Part shown: piece by piece, positions 26,201-36,538 of the stretch
How positions within the stretch are numbered: the stretch's first letter is position 1
Layout: the number at the start of each line of letters is the position of its first letter
Origin: Daucus carota subsp. sativus
Taxonomy: Eukaryota; Streptophyta; Magnoliopsida; Apiales; Apiaceae
Length of the DNA: 64,000 bases
NCBI RefSeq assembly: GCF_001625215.2
Contig: NC_030381.2
Coordinates: 37,818,689-37,882,688, forward strand
Direction: 5' to 3'
Notes under the pieces: model-generated
Database searches by the model: none
What the model was told of the DNA's origin: nothing
The model's input: only the letters and a program-made list of their open reading frames with translations
Program-made: the position numbers and the translations under genes

Positions 26201-29200
26201 TCTGGACATAATATGAATTACCCTTGTTTCACTATTTTAATTTTTGAAGTGTTTGGTACCTACAACACAAGAATAGTTTGAACATTAAACCTCTTAGACT
26301 ACTTTAAAATTACGAGTATATTATCTATCTTTTTATACCTTAAATGACATACTGATGCTTTCACTTGTTTCCAGATTATTACTTTTGATGGATATGGCGT
26401 TTCTGGTCACTGTAATCACCGTGATGTTAATCGAGGTGTGCGGTAAGTTGTAGGTTTCTTGTCACACCTAAACTAAACATGTCATGTTCTTATTAATTTT
26501 AGTCTCATACTGCATACAAATACACAATAGTCCAAATCTTAGAATCTAAGTCCCTTCATTGAGTGCTTGTGTGCTACGCATTGAAATGCCTCATCAAGTT
26601 TCTCATCAATTCATCAGCCATGTAAATAGCCATATCTCATGTTAGATACTAACTTTGTGATTTGAATAAGAAAAGTTGATGGGCTGGTTATTAATCATGG
26701 ATGGAAACTTATTTTAATTATGTTTTTCATATAATCAGTCACCTTCTGCGTGGTGCTTTGCAAAGAGATATTGACGCCTGGGAGCTGGTATGTTTTCCTT
26801 CATTCTTGTTTTTTTTATTATGTTTTTATTGGTATATGATCAGATCCCTCTTTCTGTTCCCCTTCAGTATTATCCAATTTGTGTTTGTGGGAAGGGAATC
26901 AGGTGAAACACATATAGGCTTAAAATATGACTTAATTCCAGTTTGTGTGCCTGTAAAAAGATTTTTTTGCAGCTTGTTGGCTACCTTTTAAAAAAACGCA
27001 GTTGAGTGGCTGGACAAAGAATTTTTTAACAATGTAAGGGCTCCGCGTCACAACCGTTAACGCCGTCAGTTAATGCAGGGCTACTAATGTCTGTTTGGAA
27101 TTCAAGCAAAAAGTAACTATTAATACATAACATTTGGAACATACCAATGTTTAGAAAGTTTAACAGTACATAAATAATTGTTTTAAAAGTTACATAATCC
27201 ATCCAAATAAATAATCAATTCAAAGATACTACTTATCCAAAAGGCATAATACTGATTACATCGGTGATAATTTTTTCCAAAGTTACACATAAAAAGTGGC
27301 CAAAATAGGAGATAAAATTAGAGATTATGGTGCTTTGTTTTTTGGAGCCTTTCTTGCAGCGATCATTTGCCGAAATGTTGTCACAGGCTTCCTCTTGCAC
27401 TGCAAATTTGAAGTTGAAGCCTGTGTTGAAGTGGATCCTGTAGCTTCAGGAATGTTTGTCCTTGCAGTTGCACTGCAGAAGGGAATAAACTTCTTTCTTG
27501 CAGTAGCTTCAGAAACAGGGATACTCTTCTTCCTTACAGTACTTTTAAACCTTGGAGGTGAGGCTGTGTTAGCTCTTCCGGTTGCAGCTGAGTCTTTAGT
27601 TTTCTGAGCAAGGTGCAAGAAAAAGATCTAGTTAGCATAAACCTTACTATTTTAGACACCTAGGACTGTACAAATATAACCAAACCTTCAGTGAACAAGT
27701 TCTTGAATTATGTCCAGCCCCTACACATAATTTGCACTTTATTGGTGTCTTTAAAATTGCAGGTGTTGGATCATCACTATGGTCTTTGTTTGAGTCATCT
27801 GAATGGAAGGATTCATCCTCAGTGGATGGATATGCTGGCTCATGTTCTCCATCACTAAAATCACAGCAATCAGTGTACGGGTCTCCATGTCCTTCAAACA
27901 TGTGTTCCATTTCCTCATCATCTAATCCTTCTAACTCTCTAATACTATCCAGCTGTTATTCTTCTATTTGTGTACTTTCACAAAATTCGAATGGAAAATC
28001 ACCATAATAGACCTCCTACCCTGACTTTTACTACCTTGTTTAACGCTACCTTCTCCCTGTCATCTGCAAACTCAACTTGTACATCATCAAAGTTGACATT
28101 TGGAGTTGATTGACTCAATACTTCAGTACTTTGCGCATATATCTCCACGTACCTATCCTTTGGCAGTAAGGTACACATGAGCATAACCTCATCATCATAA
28201 ACAAGTTCAAAAAGCCATGTATCCATTGTCGTATAAGGCAATTTATACCATAACTTGAAATACCCACTATAACCAAATTCTTTAACCACTGCAACTATTT
28301 CAATCAAGCTTATGTGATCCACACTACAGTAGTCTATATAATCAACCTGTCCCCCTTTATAAACCTTAGGATCTTCACTCATTTTCCACCATGAAACATT
28401 TTAATAGTAAAATATTCTTCCTCTGCACATAACACAAATATAACTCTGCTTCAAAATTACAGAACTTACCAAAAATACTCGGTAAACCCTACAGATAACA
28501 ACACATATAGCTACATATATATATACATAAACTTTACACACAAGTTATGCACAGAAAAGTCCTAAATTTTTTAACTAATAATATACATATAGCATACACA
28601 AGAAAAGGGGAAGAGGAATGAGATAATACCTCTATAACCGGGACATTCACTCGGTTTATACACAATCTGCATCTTCTTTGAGACGAACACCCCAGCTCAT
28701 TTCAATCCAGTTGATGACCAATTAGGGTTCTATAGTTTTGGGTTTTAGAAATGATCGTGGGAGGCAACTGAATTGGAGGGAAATGATATGCGGCTCTCTA
28801 TTATTATGTAATACTGTAATACATAATGTGTATAAAGTCTTTTTTATCCTCATCAATTCAATCTTCACACTAACGCCGTTACAAAAGGTTAACGGTTGTG
28901 ACGCGGAGCCCTTACATTGTTAAAAAATTCTCTGTCCAGCCACTCAACTGCGTTTTTTTAAAAGATAGCCAACAAGCTGCAAAAAAATCTTTTTACGGGT
29001 ACACAAACTGGAATTAAGTCCTTAAAATATTTCAGTTATATACTTATATGTAATATTCCACTTTGAATGTAAAACCATAATGTAGGAATTATGTTCTGGT
29101 TGGATTGTAATATTCTTTTTCTGCATCCAACAGAGAGATATTATATGTAGGAGAAAAAATTGAACCCAATGGCCTAGGTTTTTTAATTCAAGACCATTCA

Positions 29201-29944
29201 TAATTCTAGCAGTATTTACATGTTAATAATTTTTAAGAAAAACATAAATTTTGCCATGTTGGATCAGTACACCAACCTCTCTTTTAAATTTTAATGACAT
29301 ATGAAACTGAACGTGGTTTTGTGAAGGACATCTTTATCCACTGCCCTAAAAGATACGTGTGAGATATTTATTTTTTTTATTAAAATTTCCTTATTACTGC
29401 AGGGATAAATTCATCTCCTTCCTTTTTCAGGTCAGTACGAACCTATGGCGCAAGTACAGTGGACCCATTGATATCTGGTTGTCCATCCTGAATGCCATGA
29501 GAAATTCGGATAAACTACATTGCTTGCTGAATGCACAGCCACGGAAAAGCTATGTTGCAATGGCCCAACATATGAGCCAATGGGTGTGGTATGTAGACTC
29601 CCCAACTTATTTCAACAAGTAATTAAAGAAGTAAAAAATTCCACACTAGTGCACTCTGCATAAAATATATCACTGTTTTTGGCTTTTAGCAATAAGCCTT
29701 TGTTTTTAAAGTTAAACAGTAAATTTAGGTTCTGTGACTTGGTCAATTTGCTGTAGAATACGGTGTTAGGACACTTCTAAAGTGAATGTACTATCATCAT
29801 CCATTACAGTATTTGATTTTGACACACTTTGTTCCACGTAATGCAAGTTTGCCTCATTTTTGCAGGTTCCGGAAACTTTTTGTTTCGTTTTCCAGTTATA
29901 CTTTTGTAAATACTCTTCAGAAGATAGACAAGGAGGGGTTTTAA
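20211..29944 (+). CDS. PIGL: N-acetylglucosaminyl-phosphatidylinositol de-N-acetylase (PIG-L)
   Basis: Ten exons: 20211-20322, 20546-20606, 23969-24039, 25463-25527, 25785-25829, 25911-25991, 26375-26442, 26739-26787, 29431-29588 and 29866-29944. They join in frame to 262 residues, the usual length. An N-terminal membrane segment (about 3-25) is followed by the LmbE-like deacetylase domain. AHPDDE at 51-56 supplies zinc ligand and catalytic aspartates, and HCNH at 157-160 supplies the other zinc-binding histidine. The enzyme removes acetate from GlcNAc-PI at the cytosolic face of the ER, the second step of GPI anchor synthesis. The first ATG (20211) lies 10 bases after a leader-intron acceptor. 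Introns 2 (3.4 kb) and 8 (2.6 kb) are swollen by transposons, but all splice sites are intact. Confidence 0.95.
21230..21432 (-). mobile_element. LTR of a TRIM-like retroelement, minus orientation
   Basis: Read on the minus strand, a polypurine tract AATCAAGAGGGAG (21433-21445) is followed by about 203 bases that match the LTR at 22899-23142. They include ATAAGCTTCCAGCC, AATAATATT and the end ACTAAAAAACCGGCA. This is the 3' LTR of an element lying opposite to the copy at 22112-23142. The part of its body just before the LTR was split by the MITE at 21479-22031 and resumes at 22042-22110. Confidence 0.6.
21479..22031. mobile_element. Mutator-like MITE with near-perfect 250-bp inverted arms
   Basis: 553 bp starting GGGTTAATAATCAACTAGGTC and ending with its inverse (GTGATAATTAGCCC), flanked by an exact 10-bp duplication AATTTTAAAA (21469-21478 and 22032-22041). 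The arms match almost base for base over about 250 bp around a short AT-rich loop, so a transcript across this PIG-L intron could form a long hairpin. Long arms and a 10-bp duplication fit Mutator-like MITEs. Confidence 0.88.
22112..23142 (+). mobile_element. TRIM-like LTR retroelement (short, non-coding)
   Basis: Two direct copies of an LTR lie at about 22112-22300 (5' end incomplete) and 22899-23142. They share TTTGTAATTGATTAGGCTAT, CATGCAAGTTTGT and CCACCCAATAATATTATAT. Directly after the first is TGCTATCAAGAGC, close to a primer site for initiator methionine tRNA (TGGTATCAGAGC). Directly before the second is a polypurine tract CAAGAGGGAG. The internal part of about 600 bp has no long ORF. 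This is the structure of terminal-repeat retrotransposons in miniature. The 5' LTR abuts the inverted piece at 22042-22110. Confidence 0.65.
23238..23258. repeat. Perfect 21-bp palindrome
   Basis: GGTGTTGAGT, a central C, then ACTCAACACC. It contains TGAGTCA, a GCN4/bZIP-type core. It lies in PIG-L intron 2 just beyond the retroelement. Confidence 0.7.
24128..24432. mobile_element. MITE with GTTGTGTTTGG-type ends in PIG-L intron 3
   Basis: The left end GTTGTGTTTAGCTGGTAAGAA and the right end TCCCAACCAAACACAAC are inverted repeats, with AATGGAATGAG and its inverse just inside. Similar elements lie at 38271-38704 and 62711-62990. I could not settle a clean target duplication. Confidence 0.6.
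24895..24994 (+). repeat. 50-bp tandem duplication in PIG-L intron 3
   Basis: Two adjacent 50-base units beginning GAAAGTTA and containing ACAGTAATCTATCATTA and GATGTCCAG differ at only a few C/T and A/G positions. Confidence 0.8.
26929..29020 (-). mobile_element. MULE (Mutator-like) deletion derivative in PIG-L intron 8
   Basis: 2092 bp with inverted ends GACTTAATTCCAGTTTGTGT and its complement. The arms are alignable over about 140 bp (shared GCAGCTTGTTGGCTA, GAGTGGCTGGACA and GCTCCGCGTCACAACCGTTAA). It is flanked by an exact 10-bp duplication CTTAAAATAT (26919-26928 and 29021-29030). The minus strand inside carries remnants of a MuDR-family transposase gene, annotated separately. The element lies wholly within an intron and leaves the PIG-L splice sites intact. 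Confidence 0.9.
27325..28382 (-). pseudogene. MULE transposase remnant: PB1-like N-terminus and CCHC zinc knuckle, no DDE core
   Basis: Minus strand, three blocks. The first (28382 down to 27999) starts MSEDPKVYKGGQVDYIDYC and runs through WYKLPYTTMDTW and VEIYAQS, resembling the PB1-like region at the N-terminus of plant MULE transposases. The second (about 27940 to 27687) is acidic (DGEHEPAYPSTEDESFHSDD) and ends in the zinc knuckle CKLCVGAGHNSRTC, normally at the transposase C-terminus. An intron at 27603-27685 then joins, in phase, to a basic tail (27602 to 27325). The catalytic DDE and most of the protein between the acidic linker and the knuckle are missing. A +1 frameshift and a stop near 27960-28000 separate blocks one and two. 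Confidence 0.75.
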
Positions 29945-30236
29945 GTCTTACTTAAACTGATAGACCTTTTAACATGCGGAGTTTTCTTTGTGTCCAATGT
30001 CTAAGCATATGGATGACGTTTAAAGTCTCCTATATGTTCCAAGGCAAATGCAGCTTCTTTGGCTTCTTGTTTTTTTGGTCCGACGAAACATATGTCCAAA
30101 GGGGGAGTAATATTATGTAGGCAGGCCTATCTTGTGAAACCGTAGTGTTTGATTAGCTTAATAGAGAGTAATGTCGGTTATTAATCAGCATTTACAGTTT
30201 GTGAGAATATATGTGTATGTATACTTATTACTCTCC

Positions 30237-30370
30237 GATCTTATTACTTGCATCGGATGTTGTTAAGCATCTGCCCTGCTTGATCTTGTTACTTGTATCT
30301 GATGTTGTTAAGCCTCTGTCCTGCTTGATCTTGTTACTTGTATCGGATGTTGTAAAGTCATGTCCTGTTT
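30237..30370 (+). repeat. Three tandem copies of a 45-bp unit
   Basis: Units start at 30237, 30282 and 30327 and read GATCTTGTTACTTG, then ATCGGATGTTGTTAAG, then a CTGTCCTGCTT end. Divergence is a few bases and the third copy is slightly shorter. The array lies about 300 bases past the PIG-L stop, so it may be in the 3' UTR. Confidence 0.85.
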
Positions 30371-32032
30371 GATCTTGTATTGGATTTGGGTGTTATTAGT
30401 CTTGACGAGATTCGGATGTTATTAGTCTCGAGTCTCTTGACGAGATTGAGTATTCGCCGCTGCATAATTTTATGATTAATTCAAAATGTTATTATTTCGA
30501 TAAAAATTTAAGAAATTGCTATATCTTGCATTGTTATTCGGCTTGTTTTTAATGCTCGTAATGTTATTTAACTAGTATCAAAATAATCAGGCGGTCAAAA
30601 ACATTCTATTTTATTTAATCAATGTGACTGATACAAAATTATTGGGTTAAATATCAAAATGGTCACAGAAGTAGAGATCATATATCACTTCGCTCATTGA
30701 TCTTAACGATGTATCATTTCAATCATTAAAATCATAATAAATATCAATCAAGTACACAAAAAAGATAATTATGTAATAAAAAATAAATAGTAAATCAACT
30801 TTAGTATAAGAGTAAATGATATACTACCTCCACTTTAGTGATCACTTTGATAATCAAGTAATAACCAACTCACTAATCAAGTGTTTACTCATAATCTGTT
30901 TTCGAATAAGAGTTTAGTTGATTTGTATATATTAATCGATTCATCGAATATTCATAATAAGTTCTTTCTCAAACATTCTATAGTTTGGAAACATGATTAC
31001 AAATATTATTCTTAAGAAAATAAAAATGGATCTAATATTCATCCCCATTTCTGTTTCAACTTTCAAATGACAAGGCCAATCAAAAACTATTCGAGAATAA
31101 ACAATTTAACCATGACAAAAGAGAAAATGAACACACCGATTAGCTGCAGAATGCTTAAGATAGACAAGACTGTTGATCTAAATCCATAATTCAAATCAAA
31201 CAAAGCCACTACATGTTCAAAACCCAGATGTTTAAAAACAGAAAAGCCAGACTACTGTTACTAAGATTACAGATACAAAACACAAACCATAGATTAACAG
31301 TACACAGAAAACAAGGACAGTGAGGGCGGATTAACTGTCAAAGCTCTTTACAGCACGAAGACAGAGTGAGGTAAAACTGCAGAGATTCGATATAGGACTC
31401 TTCTCTAATCGCAGCCGCCGTTTTCTTTACTGCATAATGGAAGCATGTATAATTGTGTCCAGCTCCTTCCATTACTGCTATTATACAAAGAAAGCCTGTG
31501 ATATTAGCAACTTGAATGATTCAATTGTTGTACGTAATTATAAACCAATGTCCAAGTAGAGAATGAAAATTACCTTGTGAATACCTCTTACAACAGCATT
31601 CTGTCAATAGAAAGATCTTACAGAATCCATCAAAGTACCACGGGATAGAACCAAAGTGAGAAAGGCAAACTTATGGGCCATGGATAAAAAGGGCAACATG
31701 AAATGATTTCAAAGCTAGTGAACAGAAGTATGTAGCCATTTCCCTCAACATAGTCCCTTTTAAAAACTAGTGATATGATGAAGGATAGCACAATACCTTT
31801 GACAACGAAGAGATGCAAACGGAATAACTCAAAGATAATTAGAGAGACTGAATTTGGAATGTTAGTAGTAAGAGGCTTTATGTGTATGTACAAAAATAAC
31901 TAACACTAGAAAATAAATCAAAACTGCACAGTTGAAGGAGAAAACATGAAACAACGAAAGACTTGGAGGGTGACAAACACCGCAAAGCAATTTACACTGA
32001 CACAGATAACAAAGGAGTATACCTATGTTGTA

Positions 32033-32085
32033 TGGCCAAATGGAATGACTGTTGGTAACCGGTGTTAAAAAGAAGGTTCGAGCCT
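32033..32085 (+). repeat. Possible tRNA-derived SINE head (Pol III A and B boxes)
   Basis: TGGCCAAATGG at 32033-32043 resembles a Pol III A box (TRGCNNAGYGG), and GGTTCGAGCCT at 32075-32085 resembles a B box. The 31-base gap suits a tRNA-derived promoter. No tRNA cloverleaf, tail repeat or target duplication was found, so a SINE fragment is only a possibility. Confidence 0.3.
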
Positions 32086-32602
32086 AAAACCTAACTTTTG
32101 AGTAGCCAAACTAGGAAACTAGAGGTATCTACAATTTCTATGGAGTTAATAATGTACAAAAGGTGAAAAACCTTACGGAAAATAATTTACTGGTTTCCAG
32201 TTTCCTCTATATCTTGAAGGCCATTCCAATTCTAAACTGAAAGTATCCATGGTACCATCCCTTGTTAGCTGTGAGCAAGCCATTCAAAAGTTGCCTTTAA
32301 GCTAGGCTGATATTTGTCAATGCCACATCAACAAACTAATCTTCATAAAAGAGAGAGAGAGATACGAACAAAACCCCCCATCTTCTGAGATACTGTAATG
32401 ATTCACACCATTATCATTTACTGCTGTTTTACAACTACATAGCAATATTCATCACCACAGTACATGTTCTTGTATAACCAACACATAACACTGTCCCTAT
32501 TTGTTTTAGTCTGGCCAATTTATTCACACCAAACACATCTGCGCTAAACCAACTAGCAATCTAGATTTATTTATTTACACAGGAGTCTCAAACTCCTAGT
32601 TC

Positions 32603-33262
32603 TCAGTCATCAGTGACATCAAGATTAAGGATGCGACGCAAATCCTGGGTCGCAAGGGCATGGTCAGCATTGCTAAAGAGTTTCCTAGCAGAAACAGTGT
32701 GTTCTCTTTTAGGGGACGGGGGAGCAGACCGTGCTAAAGGGTGCAAATCCATATCAGACACTGCCGAAGAGGGAAAATCAAGTGACGCAGTTCGTTTGGG
32801 AGGAGCAAAAAACTTCGGAATAGGCAATGAACTAGGTGGAGGAGAATTGGAATACGCAGGTCCAGCCCAAAGCTCAGAGTACGAAAAATCATTACAAAAC
32901 AAGGACCTCTCCCTCTCAGACCCACCCTTAATAGGAATCGGGGTCGAACCACTTTTCTTCAAGGCATTCCCTTTCAAATTCTTACTCTCAACATCCTCCG
33001 AAAAATAATCAAACGAAGCTGGAAAAGGCGTTTTCGAGAACGGGGAAGAGGGCGAAAACCCAAACCCCCTTTTCCCATCAGGTGTAGTACAAGCCTTAAT
33101 TGGTGTAGGGAGTATCCCAGCACCACCACTCCCAGACTGAAAAGTCCTACAACTTAATTCTTTAAAATCCCTAAAAGTAGGTGACCCAAGATTACTCTGA
33201 TTCTTCTCGTAACATTGGTTCCTATGATGAGCAACAACAACAATAGTCTCCATCAAGTTCAA
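32603..33262 (-). CDS. PNRC-motif protein (proline-rich, SLPIPKF)
   Basis: A single coding exon of 219 residues. Its centre, residues 129-151, carries SELWAGPAYSNSPPPSSLP followed by IPKF. This is the proline-rich PNRC motif, which in animals (PNRC2) links decapping and decay factors or nuclear receptors. Residues 180-219 carry SPKREHTVSARKLF and ATQDLRRILNLDV, which also look conserved. The rest is low-complexity and probably disordered. The plant function is not established. A second methionine at residue 4 (METIVVVAHHRNQCY) is an alternative start. On the minus strand a leader intron is likely from 33528 (CACCAG/GTAAAT) to 33286 (AATCTGTAG), placing the transcript start near 33.6 kb, close to TATATA sequences at 33597-33625. 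Confidence 0.85.
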   Translation of the reverse strand: MNLMETIVVVAHHRNQCYEKNQSNLGSPTFRDFKELSCRTFQSGSGGAGILPTPIKACTTPDGKRGFGFSPSSPFSKTPFPASFDYFSEDVESKNLKGNALKKSGSTPIPIKGGSERERSLFCNDFSYSELWAGPAYSNSPPPSSLPIPKFFAPPKRTASLDFPSSAVSDMDLHPLARSAPPSPKREHTVSARKLFSNADHALATQDLRRILNLDVTDD

Positions 33263-36200
33263 ACTCTAAATCCCCACAATCAAATCTACAGATTTCAAGG
33301 CCTCAAATGTATCAAATGACAATAAAGTTCAGATCTTTAGCATACCCACAAGCTATAAATACATATAAATGCAAGTAAACATCAAGAATCACCAAATCAA
33401 CCTTGATCAAACTAGCTTTATCAGATCTGTAACAAACAAAAGCAGATCCATGTGTAAAAACACTAAATAAATCACAGAAAAAGACAGCATCTTTAATACA
33501 AACAAGAGAGTTGATGAAGATGATTTACCTGGTGATACAATCAAGATGTGAGTGAAGTGATAGTGAGTTCAAAGATTGTTTGATGTTGGTAACGTCTATA
33601 TAAAATGTGTGTGAGTATATATAAGCAGATCTAGTAGTACTACATTAGCAGTTGAACTAAAAGAGCGTTTTAAACAAGAATCTACGGATCTGAAATGACT
33701 TGTTTGGTCTGCATTTACATATTTTAGTCCTGGCACCATGCTCGAGGACTTTTGGTCTGAAATTCCAGTTATACCCCCCTTCTTTTGGCATTTTCCAAAT
33801 TTAAATTTTTAAGTATAATTTTTTTGTTTAGGTTAAGAAAGGATAATTTGATTTGCCATTTAAATTAGTTGATTTGTTGGTTGGTTCCGGAAGCTGTCGA
33901 GATAAAATTGAATATTTTATTGTATTAATATAAATAATAAATATTTAATTAAATATTAATATTTTAAATTTTTGATATTAATATTAAATATTAATTTAAA
34001 GAACACCGGAAACTAAAAATTATATATTTACACAAATATCTTAATAGATACAAGATTTTAAATTATTTCGAACATCAGTCGTCCAATAATTAATAAGATT
34101 TCATAATTATTGAGGTAAATTATGATTTTGGTAAATATTTTAATGGGTTTCTGCTAAATTTTAAATTAATTTTTAACTGAAATTTATCTTATAATTACAC
34201 TTTGACGGGAATTTGAGTGGGTGCCCGGGAACCCATGGCCAAGGCTATGGGTCTGGGTCTGCCGTGTATCGGTTCATCCTTTTCAGCCTTGTTTGATTGG
34301 ATGTAATCAACACCGTAATCTCAACTTTCTTGTAACTGATCTAAATTATAAAGTGATTGGTTGTGTAATTTCACTTTTATATATTATATAAATTTATTAA
34401 TTTTATATTATACATATTATCAAATTTTCAATTACATAATTACATGTTCATATAAACAAAACATCACACCAGACACAAATTTAGAGTTCAACGTTAAATG
34501 GACATTGTAATCTAATTTTATGGAACTTCTACTTTGCAGCGTGACTCAAAATCCTGTCAACCTTATCAAACGAGGCTTTCATTTTTATATCTGTCATTCT
34601 CATTTTTGATTCCCTTCATCATTTTCCATTCAAATTTCAAACGTTCCACTAATGTATGAGCCAAAATTTTGTCAATTGGATATTCTAAAAGAGGTTGAAG
34701 CGAGAATAATAAAGTTAAAATTCTAAGTTCAATCAGTATCAACTTTTTTGGATACATAATAATAAATTTATCTATAAATAATGTATATAGGTGTGGAGAA
34801 ATATTTAAAAGGGCAATTTTGTAATCTCATGCTGGGCTGGTAGTTGGTATTGAGCCACTTGACACTTCAGACTTCAAAGGGGAGGGAGGAGCTACATGAA
34901 ATGCATACAAATCCGGGGTAAAGTACTAGTAAATTACTTGATGTTAGATATTATGGGATCAAGGTAGCCAGATATAGATAACGAAAGTGACGGGGTATGT
35001 GGATGCGATAATGCAGAAAATAGGGGGGGACTATGTTGTCGTGGTAGCAAGTGTCCACTACGTGGCTGTAAATTATAATTAAACTTATCGTAGCATTTCG
35101 ATGTAAAAATATTATGGTTAATGTAAATTTAGGTGGTTTGATTATCGTAACAGCTGAGTGTTAATTTTATTTGTGATTCCGGTCATGAATAAATGTTTCA
35201 GATTTTAATTATAAATAAAATATAATGAACAAGAATTGATATCTAAAAATATAAATTACTAAAATTTGTTGAAAACTGAATATTGAAAATAATATAGAAA
35301 TGAAATAATATAATAATGATATTTTTTATTATATCATAAAACTGATACTACTAATGAAGTGACGCTAACAAATTAATCAAGTTGCTTTAATATCATATCG
35401 TGCAATATCGATTAAAAATAGTTGATTAAATTATTTAAAACATTGGTCGTGTAAACTTTGACGTAAGTAGTGTGTTTCTGACGTAGCTATATTTTAAAAA
35501 ATATATTATTATTATGAGAGAAAAGTTATTTGGAGTCCCATTTTTTTCGGAGTTCCCGGAGTCCCAATCCTGACCCTCCATTTCATTCTCATCTGACGGT
35601 GTAGTTTAATTAGAATTATATAAAATTTAAATAATTAACTATTTTATCTTTCCAAATTAAGCGCTCACTCATCTCTTCCACGATTGTAGCGTTAGTTATT
35701 TTGTTGCTGAGTTTGTGGGAAGATATTATCCTGCCATTTGTTCTGCAATCTTTTCAGTGGTGCGTTATTTCCTTTTCTCTTTGTTCTGCGCATTCTCTAT
35801 CGGACACCTAGTTGTATACATCTTTTTTGTAAACCGCAGAACATAGCTGTGTCCTGCATAGTTTCATATTCTTAATTTTGTTTTTTCTCTGTTGTTAATA
35901 TTTGTAGATTACGTGTACAAATTGGGTTGGTGATTTGCAGATATTCTGTATGATATATGAGTTGCAGTATACCCTGAAAAGATTCCGCATTGAATGTATA
36001 AATTATGAGTTTTTTTAGTAATGCAAAGCCAAGTTGTGTATATCTTATTTGTAAACTGCAGAACATAGACCATAGTTATGTCCTGCATAGTTTAATGTTT
36101 TATGCTTAGCATTGTGTTCTGTGTTACATCTGATCTGTGTCACATCTGATCTGTGTCCTGCATGCTATTTGGCATGATTTATGTAATGTCTATGGTGTGC

Positions 36201-36481
36201 TGCATGATAAAATTCTAATGTGCGTATTTATGGTACTGCAATACCTATAGCTATATAAATTATTTGAATAATATTTCTAGTGTCTGAATGCAGGACAAAA
36301 GTTGGATAGAGGGCTATGCACGATTGTTTCGGAGCTTAAGATTAGGGATATTAGAGAGTTTTAAAAATTTAAAATATGTAACTGCTTGTATCCTGCAGAT
36401 CGTAGGATGGAAAGATGATCCGACGGTGTTAAGAGGGGACTCCAAAGAGTCCAAGAGTTATGGGTTTCCAAGGAGCCCAAC
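33263..36481. other. 5' leader of the PNRC gene, then repeat-rich intergenic DNA
   Basis: 33286-33528 is the probable leader intron of the PNRC-motif gene. Beyond 33.7 kb no gene is visible. A GC-richer patch lies at 34205-34265. From about 35.53 to 36.48 kb the sequence has recurrent TGCAGAACATAG / GTCCTGCATAG words and GGAGTCCC motifs near both ends, suggesting an uncharacterised repeat that ends in the ATT microsatellite. Confidence 0.45.

Positions 36482-36536
<55 letters not shown>
36482..36536 (+). repeat. (ATT)18 microsatellite
   Basis: About 18 perfect ATT units. A shorter ATT run also lies at 35508-35516, at the other side of the repeat-like block between them. Confidence 0.95.

Positions 36537-36538
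<2 letters not shown>

Larger units (their letters stand above)
29945..32602. other. 3' UTR of PIG-L, spacer, and 3' flank of the PNRC-motif gene
   Basis: After the PIG-L stop comes a likely 3' UTR that includes the 45-bp tandem repeat. Then follows AT-rich spacer to about 31.0 kb, including a degenerate inverted repeat at about 30650-30865 with GGTCAC / TGATCACTTTG ends. From 31.3 to 32.6 kb the base composition is less skewed and splice-like signals appear on the minus strand, but I recognise no protein. Confidence 0.45.

Noticed and set aside
27296-27607. 103-codon hydrophobic ORF on the plus strand
   Set aside because: It is the shadow of the basic C-terminal block of the MULE remnant on the minus strand.
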